Translations under genes and position numbers: made by a program
Shown: in pieces, positions 53,409-61,525 of the stretch
Layout: each line of letters starts with the position of its first letter
Position numbering within the stretch: the first letter of the stretch is position 1
Assembly (NCBI RefSeq): GCF_001981525.1
Contig: NZ_MPSB01000007.1
Location: forward strand, 62,001 to 126,000
Reading direction: 5' to 3'
Length of the DNA stretch: 64,000 nt
DNA from: Sphingomonas jeddahensis
GTDB taxonomy: Bacteria > Pseudomonadota > Alphaproteobacteria > Sphingomonadales > Sphingomonadaceae
Notes under the pieces: model-generated
The model's input: only the letters and a program-made list of their open reading frames with translations
Database searches by the model: none
What the model was told of the DNA's origin: nothing

Positions 53409-53418
53409 AGCTATACTG
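53409..53418 (+). promoter_or_regulatory. Promoter-like AGCTATACTG motif (second copy)
   Basis: The same 10-mer as at 51095-51104 lies in the 75-base gap before the portal gene, some 37 bases before its start. TATACT here could be a -10 box. The gap is AT-richer than the genes around it. Confidence 0.35.
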
Positions 53419-53454
53419 CTATCACTTTCGTCTGTTTGGAGCTTAGTACGTCAA

Positions 53455-54744
53455 GTGTTGTTCGCAACTGACACTGTTCGGATAGCATCTGCGTCGCGCG
53501 ATCGCAAGGACGATTGTGCGCGTCGTCTTCGCTATTATTGCGACGAGCAGTCGCAAGAGACGCTCAAGCTCATCGCCCGTCGCTGGTCGCGACCTGAACA
53601 GTTCCGGCTTTTCAGCATCAATGTCGTGCGCGCGATCACCAATCGCCGCGCCAACACCTATCGCATCCAGCCCCGGCGCGTGTTCAGCGGCGTCGATCAA
53701 GCAACGATGGACGCGCTCTATCGTGCGATGAACGCCGACGCCGTGCTCAAGAAGGCTTCACGCTATGTGAAGCTATGCAAGACGGGGCTGCTGCAAGTCG
53801 GCTTCAACGATGCGACCGGCACGCCGACGCTGGCAGTCATCACGCCGAACGTGCTGGACGTGCTCTACACCGACCCGGAGAACCCGGAACGTGTCATCAT
53901 CACGCACGGTGCGACCCGCGCCGAAGACGTGACGTATTCCGATTGGACTGCCACCGGCTTTCGGCACCTGAACTATCGCGGCGTGCCCCGCCGGATCGAA
54001 GGCAATCACGGCAACGTCAATCCCTACGGCGTGCTGCCGTTCGTGCCGTTGTTCGACCGCTTGCCCGACGTCCAGTTCTTTCTTCCCGGCGGTAACGACC
54101 TGATTGAAGCACAAGACGCCGTGAACGTCGCACTGGCGAACCTGTGGCGAAGTGTAGAATCGCAGGCGCACGGACAGGCATGGGCCACCGGCATCAGCGC
54201 CAACGAGGTTCTGCAATTCGGCCCCGATCGCGCAATCGCGCTTCCGCAGGGCGGGCAGTTCGGCTTCGCCAGCCCCAACTCCCCGATTGCGTCGATCCTG
54301 TCGGCAATCGAGTTCGTGTTGCGCCAGACCGCCGCCACGCACGGCGTTGGCAGCGACGTGTTCGACCTGTCCAAGGTCGCAGAGTCTGGCAGCGCCAAGC
54401 ACGCGGGCCGCATCGAGCTTCGCGAGGAACGGCTAGACGACATTGCGCAATGGCGCATCGCCGAAGCTCGCCTGTTCGCGGTGCTCAAGGCTGTCGTGAA
54501 CACGCATCGCCCCGGCACCATCCCCGACGACGCGACGATCGCCGTGGACTTCGCGGAGCTGCAAGACAGCCTCACCGAAGCCGAACAGCTCGCGAACACC
54601 CGCGACAAGATCGACTTGGGGCTTTGGAGCCCTGCCGACGCCCTCATGGCGCTGAACCCCGATGGCTTCCCCGACCGCGCTGCCGCGATGCGCGAACTCC
54701 AATCCCGCCGCGACGAGTCCGCCGCGCTGGCGCTGCCCCTGTAG
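53455..54744 (+). CDS. Phage portal protein
   Basis: A 429-residue portal, forming the dodecameric ring through which DNA enters the capsid. LYRAMNADAVLKKASRYVKLCKTGLLQVGF near residue 90, VITPNVLDVLYTDPENPE, and HGVGSDVFDLSKVAESGSAKHAGRIELREERLD match the SPP1-like/phage portal pattern. Genome position after the terminase supports this. The start is TTG 53455, with in-frame ATGs much later. It is followed 8 bases on by a small gene. Confidence 0.88.
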   Translation: MLFATDTVRIASASRDRKDDCARRLRYYCDEQSQETLKLIARRWSRPEQFRLFSINVVRAITNRRANTYRIQPRRVFSGVDQATMDALYRAMNADAVLKKASRYVKLCKTGLLQVGFNDATGTPTLAVITPNVLDVLYTDPENPERVIITHGATRAEDVTYSDWTATGFRHLNYRGVPRRIEGNHGNVNPYGVLPFVPLFDRLPDVQFFLPGGNDLIEAQDAVNVALANLWRSVESQAHGQAWATGISANEVLQFGPDRAIALPQGGQFGFASPNSPIASILSAIEFVLRQTAATHGVGSDVFDLSKVAESGSAKHAGRIELREERLDDIAQWRIAEARLFAVLKAVVNTHRPGTIPDDATIAVDFAELQDSLTEAEQLANTRDKIDLGLWSPADALMALNPDGFPDRAAAMRELQSRRDESAALALPL

Positions 54745-54752
54745 GAACCGAC

Positions 54753-55058
54753 ATGGAAAACGAGAACTCGACGCCCGAGCCCGCCGTCGCGGAGCTTGCT
54801 GCCCTCAAGGCACAGCTCGCCGACACCGCCACCACCGTGCTTGCCGGCGTGCCGGAGCACCTTCGCGGCCTCATCCCTGCCAGCCTGTCGCCAGCCGACC
54901 AGCTCGCATGGTTTCACAACGCCAAGGCGACCGGCGTGTTCGATGCCAAGCCGGCGGTGCCCGCCACCGACAGCGGCAAGCCGGCAATCACGCCGGTTAC
55001 CCCTGATCCTTCGTCCCTGCCGGTGTTTGCCCGCATGGCCGGTGGATACCGCAAGTAA
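54753..55058 (+). CDS. Small phage protein, possible scaffold
   Basis: A 101-residue acidic, Ala/Pro-rich protein with a helical stretch PAVAELAALKAQLADTATTVLAGVPEHLRGLIP. It sits exactly between portal and capsid, the usual place of a scaffolding protein, and its size and composition would suit one. I do not recognise the family, so the role is inference. ATG 54753 with agga upstream. The capsid gene follows after 23 bases. Confidence 0.6.
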   Translation: MENENSTPEPAVAELAALKAQLADTATTVLAGVPEHLRGLIPASLSPADQLAWFHNAKATGVFDAKPAVPATDSGKPAITPVTPDPSSLPVFARMAGGYRK

Positions 55059-55081
55059 AAACAATGAGAGGATACCTGTAA

Positions 55082-55981
55082 GTGCTTACGATCAACGAGT
55101 GGGCCAAGCTCAACCCGGACCCACTGACGAGCGGCATTGTCGAGATTTTCGCGACCGAGAACCCGGTGCTCGCCGCGCTGCCGTTCATCAACATCGCCGG
55201 CAACGCCTACACCTATAATCGCGAGTCCTCACTTCCCGGCGTGGCGTTCCGTGGCTTCAACGAAGGCTATGTGGAGTCCACCGGCGTCGTGAACCCGCTC
55301 ACCGAAACGCTGACCATCCTTGGTGGCGACAGCGACTTCGACGTCGCGCAGATCGCCATGCAGACCGGCGACAACGATACCCGCGCTATTCACGATGGAA
55401 TGAAGGCGAAGGCCGCGGCCCTGACTTGGTTGCGCACCTTCTTTGATGGCGACACGTCGGCGAACCCGAAGGAGTTCGATGGTTTGAACCGCCGCCTCAC
55501 CGGCGAGCAAGTGCTGACTGCCGGCACCAACGGCAACGTGCTCACGCTGGAAATGCTGGACGAGCTGGTCGACGCGGTGCGGGGCACGCCCTCGCTGTTG
55601 CTCATGAACAAGACGGTTCGCCGGAAGGCGCGCCAGCTTGCCCGTTCGGTCAATGCGCTCACCATCAGCACCGACCAGCTTGGTCGCGAGCTGGACGGCT
55701 ATGCCGGCGTGCCTTTCGGCCTGATCGAGGAAGACGAGACGGGCGCGGACATTCTCGCCTTTGACGAGGCGCAGGGGACCGCGAACGCGACCACCAGCAT
55801 CTACGCCGTCCGCTTCGGCGCTGACACGCTCCACGGCATCCAGACGAAGCCGATCGAGGCGCGCGACCTTGGCGAGGTGGACGACAAGCCGGCGCTCCGC
55901 ACGCGGACCGAATGGTACTCGGGCTTCGTCTGTAAGCACCCGAAGGCCGCTGCCCGCCTCAAGGGCATCAAGGCCGCATAA
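55082..55981 (+). CDS. Phage major capsid protein
   Basis: A 299-residue coat protein with an HK97-like fold layout. It has an N-terminal alpha region, a long helix (residues ~150-190, MLDELVDAVRGTPSLLLMNKTVRRKARQLAR), and a late strand region IYAVRFGADTLHGIQ. Helical FVCKHPKAAARLKG ends the protein. No delta-domain or protease gene is present, so it probably assembles without a maturation protease, using the small gene just before it as scaffold. The start is GTG 55082 with gagagga upstream. Confidence 0.88.
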   Translation: MLTINEWAKLNPDPLTSGIVEIFATENPVLAALPFINIAGNAYTYNRESSLPGVAFRGFNEGYVESTGVVNPLTETLTILGGDSDFDVAQIAMQTGDNDTRAIHDGMKAKAAALTWLRTFFDGDTSANPKEFDGLNRRLTGEQVLTAGTNGNVLTLEMLDELVDAVRGTPSLLLMNKTVRRKARQLARSVNALTISTDQLGRELDGYAGVPFGLIEEDETGADILAFDEAQGTANATTSIYAVRFGADTLHGIQTKPIEARDLGEVDDKPALRTRTEWYSGFVCKHPKAAARLKGIKAA

Positions 55982-56189
55982 GCTCACCCCGGCGGCGATA
56001 GAAGCCTCCCCACACACTCCCGGCGGTGGAAAGGTTGCCCGCCGCGCGCTGGGAGGTGGGGAAGGGGCCGGTGCGATACCGGCGTGGGATAAGTCGGCGA
56101 GTGCCCGCGCATGCAAAACCCCGACAGCCAGCGGTGCCCTCTCTCCTGAAATGGGGCGCGCGGCTGGCACCCTCATTCCAAGGTGCCCG
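55982..56189. other. Gap after the capsid gene
   Basis: A 208-base GC-rich stretch without a convincing gene. Hairpin-forming runs such as ccggtgcgataccgg (about 56069-56083) might weaken transcription after the highly expressed capsid gene. A 63-codon frame (56026-56217) has no ribosome site and is not accepted. Confidence 0.4.
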
Positions 56190-56510
56190 ATGCTTGCCGA
56201 CCTGTTGCCCCTCATGACCGATACTGTTCGCCAGCTCCACGCGGGCCAGCGCGACCTGTTCGGCAAGGTTCAGGCCGTGACATTCACGGATCACCGCGCG
56301 CGCGTGACCTACAGCCCCGGAAAAACGCTGGGGCAAGCGTCACGCGAAGCCATGCCCGACGCTGCCGCAACTGTGTGGCTGATCGACCACCCGCACCCCA
56401 TCGTCATCGGCGACACTTTCGAGCTGCCCGACGCCGCCACCCTCAAGGTGGCGCGGCTTGAGCGCCGTAAGCTGCGCGACGGCGTGCTCCACAAGGTATA
56501 TCTGACGTGA
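56190..56510 (+). CDS. Small head-module protein (hypothetical)
   Basis: A 106-residue protein, MLADLLPLMTDTVRQLHAGQRDLFGKVQAV..., with a beta-rich middle (VWLIDHPHPIVIGDTFELPDAATLKV). Its place between capsid and connector suggests a head-tail connector or stopper-like role, but no family is recognised. ATG 56190. Its stop overlaps the next gene start by GTGA. Confidence 0.6.
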   Translation: MLADLLPLMTDTVRQLHAGQRDLFGKVQAVTFTDHRARVTYSPGKTLGQASREAMPDAAATVWLIDHPHPIVIGDTFELPDAATLKVARLERRKLRDGVLHKVYLT

Positions 56511-56989
56511 CCGACCCTGTGCCCGCCTGGACGATCCGTGCCGGCGTGAACTCCTATATCAGCCTCGCCGAAGCCCAAGCCATCGCCGCAACTCGCCTGT
56601 TTGCCGCGGCATGGAACGGCGCGGCCGAAGCGACGCGATCGCAAGCTCTCATCACCGCTACGGCGTTGCTGGATCGTATGCGCTGGCAGGGTCGCCCGCT
56701 CGCTCCGACACAACCGCTCGCGTGGCCCCGCGTCTCTGATCGCGCGCCGCACGGCTATCCCGCGACCGCTGACACGCCGCCCGCGATCATCACGGCATGC
56801 GTCGAGTTGGCGGTTCATCTGCTGACACAGGGGCAGCATTCCGGCGCGCCCGTCATGCAGCGCATGCTTGGCGACAGCATGACCATGTATTTTCCGACCA
56901 TCGCCGATGAGCTGCCGAAGCACGTCCGCCGGCTGATTGAGCCGCACTTGCGCGCATCGTCGGCCAACGTTGCGGAGGTGGTGCTTTGA
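56507..56989 (+). CDS. Head-tail connector-like protein (DnaT-like phage family)
   Basis: A 160-residue protein. It has the pattern NSYISLAEAQAIAATRLFAAAW, ALITATALLDRMRWQGRPLAPTQPLAWPR, PPAIITACVELAVHLL that I know from phage proteins named DnaT-like or head completion (gp6/gp7-type connector helices). It probably closes the portal vertex. The start is GTG 56507, coupled to the gene before; the end overlaps the MuF-like gene by TTGA. Confidence 0.72.
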   Translation: MTDPVPAWTIRAGVNSYISLAEAQAIAATRLFAAAWNGAAEATRSQALITATALLDRMRWQGRPLAPTQPLAWPRVSDRAPHGYPATADTPPAIITACVELAVHLLTQGQHSGAPVMQRMLGDSMTMYFPTIADELPKHVRRLIEPHLRASSANVAEVVL

Positions 56990-57969
56990 TCGACCCTATC
57001 GACCAGCTCACCGCGCGGCAGGAAGCGGGTTTGAAAGAAATGATCGATGCGGCGCTTGATGATGCAATCGCGCTGTTCGACTTGCTTGCTGTCGGCGCGC
57101 TCATGGCGAACGCCGATGAGGAAGGCCCCGACGCCCGCGACCACTACGCCGACCAGCTCACCACGTTCATCAGCACCGACGATCCCGAACAAGGGCAGCT
57201 CGCCGATGCGCTGGACGCCACCAGCGGCGTAGCTGCCCTCGCGACGTTCTTTGCCGCTGTGGTCGCGCTTGCTGCCGCACAAGCCCGCCATATCGCAAAC
57301 ACGAACGCTGCCGACGCTGTGACTGCGCGCGATAACGCGATCCGCTCATTTCGCGCCGCGTATCTCCACGAGAGCGCCAACGCGCTTCGCGACACCGCGC
57401 AACGCATGCTTGCCGCCTGTGAGAGCGCAGACAGCCGCGCGGCCCAGATCCGTCGCGTCCTCGGCCTGTCCGTCGCACAGGCTCGCTCACTCCACGTGAT
57501 GCGCGAAGCCCTGATCGCCCATGCCGCCGATCCCAAGCGCGACGCGAAGTCTATCCTTGTCGCCACACGGGGGAGCATCACCGCCGCACAGCGCCAGATG
57601 CTCGCCAAGGCGATCCGAACGGGCACCAGCTCGGATCAGGCCGAAAAGTTGCTGGATCGCCATGCCAAGGCACTCCGGCACGCCCGCACGAAGGCTGTTG
57701 CCGGCAATGCCGCGCACCAGATCGCCGAAACGGCGAAGCTCACCGGCTGGCAGATCGCCCAATGCTTCGGCGCGCTGCCAGCCGATCAGCGCCGCTACTG
57801 GCAGACCGCTGGCGACGAACGCGTGCGCCTATCCCATGCACAGGTGCCCGGAATGAACCGCGACGGCGTGCCTCTCAATCAGCCGTTCGCAACGCCGCTG
57901 GGGCCTTGCCTCACACCGCCGCTCGAACACGGGTGCAGGTGCAAAGCACGGCTGGTGCGGAAGCCATGA
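56986..57969 (+). CDS. Phage minor head protein, MuF/SPP1 gp7-like
   Basis: A 327-residue minor capsid protein. The N-terminal 250 residues are helical and Ala-rich. The C terminus carries the MuF signature: YWQTAGDERVRLSHAQVPGMN, LNQPFATPLGP, LEHGCRCKARL, with the conserved Cys pair. Such proteins join the prohead and may enter the host with DNA. No toxin domain is attached. The start is TTG 56986, overlapping the previous stop; the next gene starts before its own stop. Confidence 0.82.
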   Translation: MIDPIDQLTARQEAGLKEMIDAALDDAIALFDLLAVGALMANADEEGPDARDHYADQLTTFISTDDPEQGQLADALDATSGVAALATFFAAVVALAAAQARHIANTNAADAVTARDNAIRSFRAAYLHESANALRDTAQRMLAACESADSRAAQIRRVLGLSVAQARSLHVMREALIAHAADPKRDAKSILVATRGSITAAQRQMLAKAIRTGTSSDQAEKLLDRHAKALRHARTKAVAGNAAHQIAETAKLTGWQIAQCFGALPADQRRYWQTAGDERVRLSHAQVPGMNRDGVPLNQPFATPLGPCLTPPLEHGCRCKARLVRKP

Positions 57970-58409
57970 ACGCCGCCGGTATCAGTCCCGAGCAGCGGCT
58001 ATTCGTCGGCGTGATCGTCAACGCCGCACAGGAAGCCGCGGGGGTGAGCCGCGTCGGAAGTGGACACCGCACCATTCGGCAATCGGCCCGCGCATGGTTT
58101 AGCAATGGTGGTGACGACTTCCGTACCGTGTGCGAACTGGCGGGGTTTGAACCCGGTGAGGTGCGCACGCGCGTGCTCGCCTACCTCAATCGAGTGGAGC
58201 ACGATCCCGACGCGCTGATAAAGGTGAAGCGCACCAACATGCCCCCGCGCCACCATCGCGTGTCAATCCCAGATGTTGCCCGCGCCGCTGGCGTGTCGGC
58301 GACCACCGCTTCAAAAGTGATCCACGATCGCCCGAACGTTTCGCCAGCAACGCGTGCTCGCGTGCTCGCGGCGATCGAAGCCACGGGATACAGCCGTCAT
58401 GTCCATTGA
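57966..58409 (+). CDS. Phage protein fused to a LacI-type DNA-binding headpiece
   Basis: A 147-residue protein in two parts. Residues ~1-80 (RLFVGVIVNAAQEAAGVS, SARAWFSNGGDDFRTVCELAGFEPGEVRTRVL) resemble a small helical protein common in alphaproteobacterial prophages. Residues 99-142 (VSIPDVARAAGVSATTASKVIHDRPNVSPATRARVLAAIEATGYS) are a LacI-family helix-turn-helix with hinge, but no sugar-binding domain follows. It may regulate element genes or act as a packaging-site recogniser. ATG 57966, coupled on both sides. Confidence 0.7.
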   Translation: MNAAGISPEQRLFVGVIVNAAQEAAGVSRVGSGHRTIRQSARAWFSNGGDDFRTVCELAGFEPGEVRTRVLAYLNRVEHDPDALIKVKRTNMPPRHHRVSIPDVARAAGVSATTASKVIHDRPNVSPATRARVLAAIEATGYSRHVH

Positions 58410-58779
58410 GCCGATCGCGTTCGACATGAGCATCGCCGGTCGCAAGATTGACGGGCGCACGATGGAAGCCAAGCGGTTTCGGTCGATCGGGCTGGAACTC
58501 GCCGACCAGCTAGGTCGCCACCCAACACCATCGGAGCGCCTGTTGCTCATGAACGCCGCCACGCTGGCGATGCTATGCGAACAAGCAACCGCCGACTTGT
58601 TGGAAGGCAAGCCGGTCGATCAAGAGAACTATCGACGCAACGTGACGCTGCTAGGCGCGAACCTCATCAAGCTAGGACTGGCGAAAAAGAGCCGCGACGT
58701 GTCCAAGCGGGATAGCGCCGGCATGGATGATTTTGGCGCGGCGCTGATAGAGGCGAACCGAGCCAGCGACCACCAGTGA
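58399..58779 (+). CDS. Small phage protein, possible small terminase
   Basis: A 126-residue helical protein (TMEAKRFRSIGLELADQLG, PSERLLLMNAATLAMLCEQATADLLEGKPVDQENYRRNVTLLGANLIKLGLAKK). Similar short helical proteins sit near terminases in proteobacterial prophages, so it might be the missing small terminase, but no DNA-binding motif is visible. ATG 58399 overlaps the previous stop and its own stop overlaps the next GTG. Confidence 0.55.
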   Translation: MSIEPIAFDMSIAGRKIDGRTMEAKRFRSIGLELADQLGRHPTPSERLLLMNAATLAMLCEQATADLLEGKPVDQENYRRNVTLLGANLIKLGLAKKSRDVSKRDSAGMDDFGAALIEANRASDHQ

Positions 58780-59513
58780 TTGCTCAACTATCGGCCTTCA
58801 CGAAGGTCGGGCCTCAACTGCCGGGTTCCAACCCCGGAGCACAGTACGAGCGCCAAGGCGTTCGATACTACGTTAAGGGTTCTGCCGTTGGCTCGGAAGC
58901 AATCGGCATCGCACGCGCACAGAACGAGGTGCTTACCGCCAAGCTGTTGAAGGCTGCCGGCGCCGGCGTTGTAGATATGGACCTCGCCCAAGGCCTCCCA
59001 CCTGAGTTAGGATCGCGCTGGGGCGTGGCGTCCCGCTTCATACACGGGAAGCCGTTGTTGCCAGCCACGGGACGTATTGTAGAAGCGGTGTGGCTGGACT
59101 TCGCCGCGCATGCGTGGCTCGCGAACCGTGACGTAATCGGGCACGACTTCTTGAACACGGTGATCGTGGATGGCGTTGCGATCAACACCGATCAGGGTGG
59201 CGGGCTTCTTTTCACAGGGCAGGGCCGGTTGAAATATCCCGAGCTGGCGTTCGGAGACATGCCGGCTGACGTGATGGAATGGTTCACGTTGCGAGATACC
59301 CGCATCAATCCCGCAGCGTGGTTCTATGACTCTATGTCTGACGTGGAACTTAGGGCAAGCGCTCGAAAGGTGCTCGCCGTTACGGACGCCACCATTATCC
59401 AGCTCGTTCACGCATATGGTCCCGGTGGTTCGGACTTGCGATCTAGATTAGCTAACAGCCTTATCGCTCGCCGCGAAGCGACCGGAAGGTTGATTGAGGC
59501 AAGCTCCCGGTAG
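58776..59513 (+). CDS. Kinase-fold protein in the phage head operon
   Basis: A 245-residue protein with a kinase-like plan. Lys34 (YYVKG) may be the ATP-binding Lys, Glu51 (ARAQNEVLTAKLL) the helix-C acid, and GHDFLNT (H123, D124, N127) the catalytic loop. NTDQGG (D139) would be the metal site, in the arrangement of HipA-like and PI3K-like kinases. I have seen similar domains attached to phage head genes; function is unknown. GTG 58776, last of a six-gene coupled run. Confidence 0.65.
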   Translation: MIAQLSAFTKVGPQLPGSNPGAQYERQGVRYYVKGSAVGSEAIGIARAQNEVLTAKLLKAAGAGVVDMDLAQGLPPELGSRWGVASRFIHGKPLLPATGRIVEAVWLDFAAHAWLANRDVIGHDFLNTVIVDGVAINTDQGGGLLFTGQGRLKYPELAFGDMPADVMEWFTLRDTRINPAAWFYDSMSDVELRASARKVLAVTDATIIQLVHAYGPGGSDLRSRLANSLIARREATGRLIEASSR

Positions 59514-59541
59514 CTTTCCGCGCTATCTTAGGTCACTAGCA

Positions 59542-60546
59542 TTAAGAGGAAGCCGCCTTGGCGCGAACGGTAGAGAACTCAAGAAGAGTCTTCTTTCCGA
59601 ACTCTGTTATAGTCAGAAACTCTGTTAGGCCACCTTGAGTCGCATTTGCTTGATGTGACGAAACGAGGCCGAGGGCCATAAGTTGACTCGCAATTATGTC
59701 AACGTCCGTCGAAAAAACCTTTGCGGAATAGCTCGCGTCTTTAATCTCTTTTAGATAGGTGGACAACGAGCTCGAAATAAACGCTCTGGTTCTAGGTTGC
59801 ATGAAACTTGGTAGAACAGCTTGGGTAACCTCGCGCCACGTCAGCTTAGCGCTACCGTTCCTAATTTCAGAACCGAAGCGATCGTGATGAGTGTATTTGT
59901 AATTTACTTTGATAGACTCATCAAAGCCCGCAAGATTATCCACTTGAGGAGTCGCTGCCTTCTTGAGCTTAGATACCTCAATCCGCAGCGCTTCCTTCTC
60001 ACCTCTCACCTGATTAAGCTGGACGAGAATATCTTCTGAAGCTGCCGCATCTCCGCGAATCCATCCGACCGCCGGAAAGTCTGCCATCGCGCGGACGAGC
60101 GATTTGACGACCATCGCCTCTAGCTGCTCACGAGACTTCCACTCTCGCACTAGCCTTCCAGTCATGACCTTGACTCGGAACTGTTCCAAGTTGTCGCGCA
60201 TGCGATCGGCAGTCTCGCTCTTGCCGACCGGGATTGCGGCGAGGTCGCCATGTGGAAACGCAAGAACTACCTTGCCGGTCGATACGGCGTAGTCGTACTC
60301 TCGCTCTGTGTAGCTGACGCCGTGCTCATCAAGTGAGCCGTAACGGCCGCCCATGATGAGGACGTAATAGTCGCACTCATCGATTACTTTTTTGATGTAG
60401 GTGAGCTGTTCGGTGTCCGCCGCCGGGAACAGCTCCATGCCAGCGGGTATGTGCCCGAGGTCTAGAATGCTTCGTATCGCATCCTGCCGCTCATCTGCGA
60501 GGTCGCGGAAGGTGGATGATACGAACACCTGATACTTTTTCTGCAT
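59542..60546 (-). CDS. DUF4062 domain protein, possible anti-phage effector
   Basis: A 334-residue protein whose N terminus YQVFVSSTFRDLADERQDAIRSI...IPAGMELFPA is the DUF4062 fold, related to TIR-like folds. A middle helical part follows (EDILVQLNQVRGEKEALRIEVSKLKK, a coiled coil at about 185-210). The C terminus (about 240-330) could be a winged helix. Such proteins occur with defence and stress systems, but no NADase residue was verified. ATG 60546-60544. Transcribed opposite to the head genes and lower in GC, consistent with later acquisition as cargo. Confidence 0.78.
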   Translation of the reverse strand: MQKKYQVFVSSTFRDLADERQDAIRSILDLGHIPAGMELFPAADTEQLTYIKKVIDECDYYVLIMGGRYGSLDEHGVSYTEREYDYAVSTGKVVLAFPHGDLAAIPVGKSETADRMRDNLEQFRVKVMTGRLVREWKSREQLEAMVVKSLVRAMADFPAVGWIRGDAAASEDILVQLNQVRGEKEALRIEVSKLKKAATPQVDNLAGFDESIKVNYKYTHHDRFGSEIRNGSAKLTWREVTQAVLPSFMQPRTRAFISSSLSTYLKEIKDASYSAKVFSTDVDIIASQLMALGLVSSHQANATQGGLTEFLTITEFGKKTLLEFSTVRAKAASS

Positions 60547-60829
60547 TCCTACCTCTGAACGCGCGTCGATCACGCTATGTTCTCGCCGTACTACTGGTCA
60601 AATGCAACCATGCCGCCCCATGCCTGCCGCTCTTGTCGCGCCCGCTGACCGCATCCTGCTAAAACAGGCTTGCTTCTTACCGCGGCTCTCAATGGATCGA
60701 ACAGGCCGGTGAGGCTGACGATCGTCAGGAGTTCTGCGGCTTTCGCGCCGTTCGTAACTCACGCTTGCAAACCCTGCCAACGCCGTTAAGTTAGCTACAA
60801 CGAACGATGTAGTAAACGGAACAGCGCTC
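60547..60829. promoter_or_regulatory. Divergent region between DUF4062 gene and serine recombinase
   Basis: A 283-base gap without a gene. It holds an inverted CTACA (60795-60799) / TGTAG (60808-60812), 18 bases before the recombinase start, similar in sequence to the CTACA core of the repeats before the integrase. It may be an operator or resolution site. A minus frame at 60598-60831 has no ribosome site and is not accepted. Confidence 0.35.
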
Positions 60830-61525
60830 ATGGCGACCGGAAAGCACGTATCATACTACCGAGTTAGCACCGCGAAACAGGGGCGATCCGGGCTGGGTCT
60901 AGAGGCGCAGCAAGAGGCGGTGCGCAGCTACCTCAACGGCGGCTCATGGGAGCTGCTAGAAGAGTTCACGGAGGTGGAGTCTGGCAAGCGTGACACCAAC
61001 CGTCCGAAGCTCCAAGAGGCCCTGCGCCTGTGCAAGCTCACCGGCGCTACGCTGATCGTCGCCAAGCTAGACCGGCTGTCCCGCGATGCCGCGTTCCTTC
61101 TCACCCTACAGAACTCCGGTGCGCGGTTCGTCGCTGCCGACATGCCCGACGCCAACAATCTCACGGTTGGCATCATGGCTCTTGTCGCACAGCAAGAGCG
61201 CGAGGCTATCTCGGCGCGCACGAAGGCAGCGCTGGCAGCGGCCAAGGGGAGGGGGGTGGTCCTTGGTGGATACAGGGGGCACCCCCTCCCGGCGGGGGAT
61301 GCTGCGCGAGCAAGCGCGAAAGTAAGAAGCGCGAAAGCAGCAAATCGCGCAAACGACGTTTACAGCGCGATTGTCGAGGCTCGCGCATCTGGCGCTACAT
61401 CGTTGCGCCAGATCGCCGCCGTTTTAAGCGAGAGACGGATTACAACACCACGCGGTGGCGGCTTCTGGCAGGCCTCACAAGTCAAAGCGGTGCTTGACCG
61501 GGTGGAAGGCGTCAAACCGGCGTAG
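60830..61525 (+). CDS. Serine recombinase (resolvase/invertase family)
   Basis: A 231-residue small serine recombinase. The N-terminal domain has SYYRVSTAKQGRSGLGL with the nucleophilic Ser, LIVAKLDRLSRDAAFLL and AQQEREAISARTKAALAAAK. A C-terminal helix-turn-helix (TSLRQIAAVLSERRITTPRGGGFWQASQVKAVL) binds the crossover site. It could resolve multimers or invert a local segment. ATG 60830. Divergent from the DUF4062 gene. Confidence 0.93.
   Translation: MATGKHVSYYRVSTAKQGRSGLGLEAQQEAVRSYLNGGSWELLEEFTEVESGKRDTNRPKLQEALRLCKLTGATLIVAKLDRLSRDAAFLLTLQNSGARFVAADMPDANNLTVGIMALVAQQEREAISARTKAALAAAKGRGVVLGGYRGHPLPAGDAARASAKVRSAKAANRANDVYSAIVEARASGATSLRQIAAVLSERRITTPRGGGFWQASQVKAVLDRVEGVKPA

Noticed and set aside
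55229..56266. 345-codon minus-strand frame opposite the capsid gene
   Set aside because: Composition is shadow-like, and the plus strand has a convincing capsid gene with the right neighbours.
60598..60831. 77-codon minus-strand frame before the serine recombinase
   Set aside because: No ribosome site and no codon preference; the region looks like a divergent promoter.
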